Of a stretch of 64,000 nucleotides of DNA, positions 58,184-64,000 are shown piece by piece. The notes beneath the pieces are model-generated. The model had not been told where the DNA came from and did no database searches. It was given only the letters and a program-made list of their open reading frames with translations. Where the stretch lies: assembly GCF_030272615.1 (NCBI RefSeq), contig NC_081413.1, forward strand, positions 447,558,538 through 447,622,537, written 5' to 3'. How positions within the stretch are numbered: position 1 is the stretch's first letter; every line of letters starts with the position of its first letter. The position numbers were made by a program, and so were the translations under genes. The stretch is from Cryptomeria japonica (taxonomy: Eukaryota; Streptophyta; Pinopsida; Cupressales; Cupressaceae).

Positions 58184-61100
58184 CTATTCTTGAACCTCCA
58201 CTTCTTGCACTGCATACTTATGTTTCCATTCTTGGAACATGTCATCACCAGGCCAGGAGAAGTTAACAATTTTTTTCTTCTATTTATTCAACCTTTTCGA
58301 TGTGTTTCTTAATTGCTTAACCTCTGTCTCCAAAAAACCATAATGTGACTTCATTTTCTCAATTTCTTCAATTGTCTGAATAAATAAAGATGCATCATCT
58401 ACATTGATGACTTCATTTATCCATTGAGACAAGTTATATCCTAGCTCATCAAGCCACACCTTTTCATCTTTCAACTGACTTGAACTAACAAAACCCTCAT
58501 GAAACAATTCAAACTTATGGTTAGCATATTCTTTTCTGCACAAGTTGGCCTTTCTCTCTACACCAGCTCTTCCTTCTGCTAACCTGGTCATGTGTTTCAC
58601 TAACTCACAAGTGGATTTAATATTTGCATCAGTCTCTACCTCTTCATAAGATGAACACATAAGTTCCAAATCCACCTCTCTAGGCATCCACTTATTCAAA
58701 ATTGGCTCCAGAGGAGCCTTGTCTTTTTTCAGATCAATTAACATGTTCAAATTTCTTTTCATATAGATGTACACAATAGAAGCTCCTACTATTTCAGCAA
58801 ACTTCAAGATTGTGCCTCTAACCTTTTCCTCATACTTACATGCAAATAGGTCCTGAGCCTACTTCAAATTTTCCACTGCATCTTTTATGGTCTCTGTTGA
58901 TTGAAAACCAGAAGTCAGAGGAGAAGGGGAAATTCAATGATTGGACTGGTGGATGGAGGTTTTGCTAGAGAGGAGGCAAACATTAAAGTAGAAGATTCAC
59001 TTTTCTGGTATTTCCCTACTAATTGATTCTTCAACTTGGCAATGATGTTATCCTTATGGGTTATCTTCCCTTTTGCCTCATTATAAGCCTTTAGAATTGT
59101 CTTTAGTTTTACCTGGAGATCAACTTTCCCCTTGGCTTCATTCTCGACTACTACCACACTGGATTTTGTCGATTCCAAAACTGTGTTGGTAGATTCTACT
59201 ACCCCTGTGTCCTGCACTCTTTTCACAATCATACCTCCAAGGTAGCTAGACCCTGAAGTGTCTTCCTCTTTCTTCTCTCATCCCTCCTTAGAGACCACAT
59301 GACCAAAGTAGCATGGTCCTTTCTAAATGTCACTCCTTCCAAGGGCTTTGTTTCTTTCCTTACTACTTCAACCACTAGTGCATCTGCTATATCCCACTCA
59401 GGGAGAATTAGGACACCAGCTTTTGCTACCATTTCTCTCCCCTACTCAGCAGTAATGGTTTTGAATTTTGTCATCATTTGTTGTTTCACTTCTTCCTCCA
59501 CTGCAGATGCATCTTTGTGGGGCTGTTCACTTTTCCTCTTTTCACATTTGGCTTTGAATTTTTCTATATTTTGCTTCCAAAAAAATTTCATGAAAGATCC
59601 TATTGTAACAAAATTATTATTAGCTAGGAATTCTTCACTGGCCTATTTGATGATAGGGTCTAACTCTTTTCCTTTAAACTCCTCTGCAGTCAAATCCATT
59701 TCAGCACTTGGTTGCTCTTCAGGCATCCCTTCTTGTATTTCTTCATAATTACAAGCAACCTCCCCAAGACTTCCTAACTGCAATAATTGATCAACCACTG
59801 GATGTTCATCTCCAACATGGATTGGGGATTGGGATAGAGAGTATAAAGGCTAACCTATTTGCACCTCTTTTTCCACCCTTTTCCTTTTAGGGGAATCATG
59901 TATTTCAACTACATCTTCTATTTCTCTTTTCCTCTTTGAAGTAGAAGGATCACCCCTAACTAACACTAGCACACTGTATTTTGGCCTCTTGTGCATCACA
60001 TATTCACCTAAAGAGATGGCTTTAGCAAACACAGGCTTGGCTAGAACCAACTTAGCCTTTTCGAGATCATTTTTCAATATAACTTCCCTTTTCTCCTTTA
60101 AGGTCTACTTTAAATCTTCAAAATAAAGTATCAAGAATTTAGCCTTTTCCTCAAAGGGAGTAAAACTAGATAAGGGTCATCACTAATATCAAATTGGTGG
60201 ATAAAATCAAGAGCCCTTTTATATGCTATCCATTTTTCCTTTCTCAATTCTTGTTCATCTAGGTTGAATTCATTTCTAATGAAATCCTCAGGAAAATGGA
60301 ACTGGTGTGGTCTGCCTTTACATAAGGCTCTCTTCTTTGAACATACCATCAAAGAAGTCTTTAGGGTCAGCAAACCTTGACACTACAATAGACAACCTAT
60401 ATGGCTAAAAGAAAACATCAAAATGTTTCCAACCACCCTTGGTGCTTACAAATTGATGTGCAATGGTGACAGTTGGGAAAATTGTCCCATTCCCCCTATT
60501 TGTTAATTCTGCTTCTTGCAAACCTCTGATTTGCCTCACGACCTATGCAATTTGTATCTTCAATGGGACTTGATAGGGGATAAAATATGGAGTTCCTTTG
60601 AAACCATAAACTCGGGACATAGTAGAGACAGGGTACAAGTATATGTTGCCCCAATTATGCACAATCTTAATATCTTGAGTGAATTCCTTAGGCCTAAGGA
60701 ACTCTAAGAGAGCTTTAGGGATCCTAGGGTTTTGTGGGCATAATAGGATCCTAAGCCTAGATGCAAAACATATATCAAACTTCAAGTAACTCACATCCTC
60801 TCTATCCCAAGACAAAATTGTGCTCCACAATTAAACAGGCATCTCCTCATCATCCTTTTCCTTAGTCAGGTCCATATCATTAGCAAAATAATCAGCACCC
60901 TTGAATCAAAACATGTGCATAAGAAGAGAATACCATCCAAAAGGTCTTTCTACCTTAGCATTTTTTATCCCCATCAACCCTTCATGAATGACATCAGTAA
61001 GATAAGGTGCAAAGTTAAAAGTTATTGCCAGAGATGGGTTCAAAATTTGTGCTAACATGAGCATATAGTGGGTTGGCATGGTTGTTTTAGCATCTTCCCC

Positions 61101-61642
61101 AAAAATTTGACATAGGGACCAATACATCCCTTTATCCCTCAAAGTAGATAGATTTAGAGAGAAGGGTTCCATGGTGCTAGGGCCTACAACAGTTAGTCCT
61201 CCTATTTTGACAAAAAAATGTTTCAAAGGGCCACTCCTGAGGTGATCTCTCTGCACATTATAGACCTTTGGAAGTGTTTAAAAATTGATGGGCTCTAAAT
61301 AATTCGACACCTCGCTCATCATCATTTATTTCAATTAAAGACCCCCCATTTACATCTCTCACACATCTAGCAATAGGATCATAGTTATTTGCAATCTGGG
61401 TCAACAGGTCCACATCCATGAAAACCCCAGGGAGTATGAGCTTTCCAACATCTAACTCCCATATACTATTCATTGGAGCAAAGGAATTTCTCTGGCCAAA
61501 TCCCACTTTGAAGAGTCCCAGAGCTAATATCCCTATGTGAATCCCTTAACCAGTTCACTTTGTCATACAAATTGTTTCCAATTCTCATACAAGGAGCCTT
61601 GGGCACTAATTCTTTCATTTTAGCTATGTTATTAGTAGACAT
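58184..61642 (-). pseudogene. Element F long ORF, unknown protein
   Basis: ATG at 61642, end near 58184, about 1,153 codons. Pieces: 61258-61506, 60906-61256, 60543-60830, 60131-60373, 59850-60077, 59229-59432, 58915-59232 and 58280-58807. Same motif order as in E (GGSLIEINDDE, RDHLRSGPLKHFFVKIGG, MPTHYMLMLAQILNPSL, HKRPKYSVLVLV, charged C-terminus). A piece of about 24 bp near 61310, after NDDE, is missing relative to E. Stops differ from those in E, so both copies decayed independently from an open ancestor. Confidence 0.65.
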
Positions 61643-62029
61643 AGTTAATTGTTCTAAAAAATTGTCACAAATGCCTCTCCTGATAATTCACCTTCCTTGT
61701 GAAATCTCTTTGTGGTGCCATCTTTGAATTATAGTTATTTTAATCAAAACTTAGATAGACTTCTAAGAATTCAAGCACCAAGTGATACCAAATCAAACTG
61801 TAACTATCAAGCAATATGAAGAAACTTACTTGTAGCCTGAAGAAATTCGCTCTATGCACCGGTTCCTTTGCAAGACTCTTCGAAATTATGCCAAAGTTTC
61901 AGCTGATGTGAAGCTTATCATGATGACTGAGCATTGAATAGAAACATTAAGCCACATGCTTTGGCAATCAATTCACAATTAAATTCGAAATATGGCTCCA
62001 ACAGACCACAAAGAATTTTCTAAGTGTCT

Positions 62030-62927
62030 TGCCTTTTCGTTGTTTTGCAAAAGATAAAAACCTCGTATCTTTTCATTACGAAACAATGTCATCCATCTAA
62101 CCCTGAAAAACATGCATGTTCTTTACCTTCCCTAGGTCATCCTGCTTAGAAATGGACCCTGCCTTCCTTTCGTTGTTTCACGAAGCATAAATCTCATGCA
62201 TCTTTTTTGTGTGAAACAGTGCTGACCATTGGATCTTCTATCATCCACTCGACTATTATTCTCCACAGTGACCGCTAGTCTATTTAACTAACCTCATGAA
62301 ACCATCACCGATAATGGTTTTTGTTGTTTCACAAAGGTTAATCACCTCACATCTTCACCATGCGAAACAACGCGCATCGTTCGATCAATTTTGAGATGTG
62401 CGGCTTTTAACCTTCAAAGTGGGCCCTCTACGCAGAATCCACTTGTCCTACCGATTTCTGGCAAATATCCCCCATGTGTTGGCCATTCATTCACTCAAGA
62501 ACTCTGTCGGTCTCCACATCTGAATCGCCACATGTCTTATCTAGCAGTGGATTTCATCAATATTTTTGCTTAACCAAACATGCCCCGCACAATCCATTTA
62601 GAGCCACGTGTCCTACTTCCAGATCACCTTTTACCTTAGCTAGACATCCAGTTGTATTTCCACCTCATCCACCTCATAACTGCCAACTCCTTTCACTATT
62701 TCGCAAAGAGTAAACTTCATGTTGCTTCGGGCTATGAAACAACGCACACTGTTGGATCTTCTCAGAGATACACTTCTTTTATCCTGCAAGCCACCCTTTC
62801 ACTGGGCCCACTGCCCTTTTTCTACTTTGTGAAAGGTAAACCTCGCACATCTTTTCCATGCGAAATAACACCGACCACTAGATCATGAACAAGATACATG
62901 ATTCTTGACTCATTCTTTAGCTTACCT
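62030..62927 (-). repeat. Degenerate roughly 130-bp repeats in F
   Basis: Same array as in E (TTTCACGAAGCATAAATCTC and related copies), cut at 62927 by the junction with G. Unit order matches E, so the array predates the two insertions. Confidence 0.7.
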
Positions 62928-63394
62928 ATTGGGTCCACCAATCTTTAGATGACAGAAAGAGCACCACCTGTGGGGCATTCTTTCTTGGTAGCAGATTGAT
63001 TTCTTGGTTGAGGAAGAAACAGAGTTGTACATCATTATCATCAACATAATTAGAATATGCTACAACAACAATTAATTGCACTCAGGTATTATGGATTAAG
63101 AAAATGTTGAAGGACATAAAGGTAAAATGCAAATAACCTATAATCGTCTATTGTGATAATTCAAGAGCAATTGATATATCTAAGAATCTGATATTTCACT
63201 CCAAAACTAAACATGTTTCTATCAAATATAATTTTTTGAAAGAGAATGTTGAAGAAAAATAAATGAGATTGGTTTATGTGAATACTAAAGAGAAGATTGC
63301 AAATATCTTTACTAAGCCTTTGCCTAAGGAAACTTTTGAATATCTCAGAGTAGCTTGGGGTTATACCCTCACCGGTAGAGACCTAGACATTTGA
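62928..63394 (+). pseudogene. Element G: Copia RNase H, C-terminal end
   Basis: Plus-strand DDRKSTTCGAFFLGSRLISW at the start, then frame-shifted KTKHVSIKYNFLKENV, and NTKEKIANIFTKPLPKETFE before the stop at 63392-63394. This is the last quarter of a Copia polyprotein; the rest is missing at the junction with F (62927/62928). It is closer in sequence to Copia-1 than to C by the ANIFTKPLP motif. Confidence 0.88.
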
Positions 63395-63750
63395 TGACTA
63401 GCATCAAACTAACAGAATTTATAGAGAAACCTTTTTCCAGCTTTGATGGAGGAGAGCTACTTCTCAGGGGGAGTAGTTAGTTATTGTAATTGGTTTTATG
63501 AACTAGTTGTATCTCATATTTGTATTGCTTTGGTATTTGATGTCAAAGGGGGAGAGATATCTATGGAAAAACATTATCCTTTGGGGAGAGATTATTCATT
63601 GGGAGAGAGATGTTTACTCTCTACATTTGTATTTTTATTTCTGATATTGATCTATTCGAAAGATTGTTGGTTTTTGGTTTTTGGCATTTCTACTTTGGCA
63701 CTTAGATGGTTTTTCCATCTTGTGTTGCCATCGATGCCAAAGGGGGAGAT
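63395..63750 (+). other. Element G 3' noncoding region with two purine tracts
   Basis: TGTCAAAGGGGGAGAG at 63541-63556 and GATGCCAAAGGGGGAGAT at 63733-63750, the second abutting the LTR. The 115-aa frame across this region is probably not a gene. Confidence 0.8.
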
Positions 63751-64000
63751 TGTTGGTATTATGGATATGTTGCATTGGTTTTATCATTGATTTCAACACT
63801 TATCTTCACTCATCCTTCTAGAGATCTTTGGTCATGTTGAACCGGCACATTATATTCACCGGCAAGTTCAGTGACTTATGCACAGTCACTAGTATTTGGT
63901 TCACCGGAACCGAGGATGACTTGTTATCATCTGGAGATCACTTGGTCATGTTGAAGACATGGTTTGGACACTTGGTTTTGGTATTCTGGTTATTGGTCTA
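63751..64000 (+). repeat. Element G 3' LTR, cut by the window end
   Basis: Starts TGTTGGTATTATGG directly after the purine tract and continues to the edge with CACCGGCAAG and TTCACCGGAAC words. The end is outside the window. Confidence 0.8.

Larger units (their letters stand above)
57215..62927 (-). mobile_element. Element F: second copy of the E family, truncated
   Basis: Aligned with E from its first base (TATTGTTCTC, TG changed to TA) through the downstream region, the ORF, and the repeat array up to about E position 52782, where Copia sequence G begins. It lacks insertion K. It borders H on the left with no rearrangement visible at the conserved end, which supports that end as a true element terminus. 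Confidence 0.75.

Noticed and set aside
63443-63790. 115-aa plus ORF with hydrophobic segments
   Set aside because: It spans the Copia 3' noncoding region, the purine tract and the LTR border of G, so it cannot be an element gene.
1-64000. CRISPR array or bacterial operon structure
   Set aside because: The repeats are degenerate tandem or LTR repeats; all coding content is plant retroelement.

Overview
The window is a stack of nested, decayed retrotransposons from a large-genome seed plant. A gymnosperm is my guess, based on old LTR pairs, long nests, no host gene in 64 kb, and pol-less elements with long unknown ORFs; species cannot be decided from sequence alone. I see no rRNA, tRNA gene, CRISPR array or intact cellular gene. 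Every coding stretch is a transposon ORF broken by stops and frameshifts. Element names (A, B, C ...) are mine.

Layout. 1-908 holds a Copia RT fragment (minus) cut by a short Copia LTR with primer-binding site (J, plus). 909-7369 is a Ty1/Copia element on the minus strand (Copia-1), its 3' LTR truncated. 7946-8834 is the 3' half of a plant L1-type LINE ORF2 on plus, and it resumes at 53974-54819: everything between is element A (8835-53973, minus), inserted in the LINE with a 5-bp duplication. A has Copia-type LTR ends, PBS and purine tract, but where pol should be it carries a gag-like ORF with up to four zinc knuckles and a long unknown ORF.

Insertions inside A. D (11250-17557, plus) has a very long LTR and four primer-binding-site copies at an exact 96-bp period. 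B (19911-43295, minus) is a Ty3/Gypsy element of the Tat type with gag, protease, G-patch-like segment, RT-RNase H, a second RNase H and integrase, plus an antisense plant-mobile-domain (PMD) ORF. C (23283-30508, minus) is a full-length Copia element sitting inside that PMD ORF. E (45511-53314, minus) sits in A's 5' LTR and is itself interrupted by an LTR unit, K (48419-49930). A, B, C, E and K all have visible 5-bp target duplications (that of A has one mismatch), so the order of insertion can be read: LINE, then A, then B, D and E, then C in B and K in E.

Right flank. 54831-57214 carries a broken plus-strand ORF (H) of unknown family. 57215-62927 is a second copy of the E family (F), which preserves the empty site of K. 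62928-64000 is the 3' end of another Copia element (G, plus) running out of the window.

How the parts work together. Copia-1, C and G encode Copia replication proteins; A has matching cis signals but no polymerase, so it looks like a passenger of such elements. B is a Tat-type Gypsy with its own machinery plus the antisense PMD protein. The E/F family, with a roughly 1,155-residue ORF, tandem repeats of about 130 bp upstream of it, a 5-bp target duplication and no LTR or polymerase that I can see, is the least explained object in the window.
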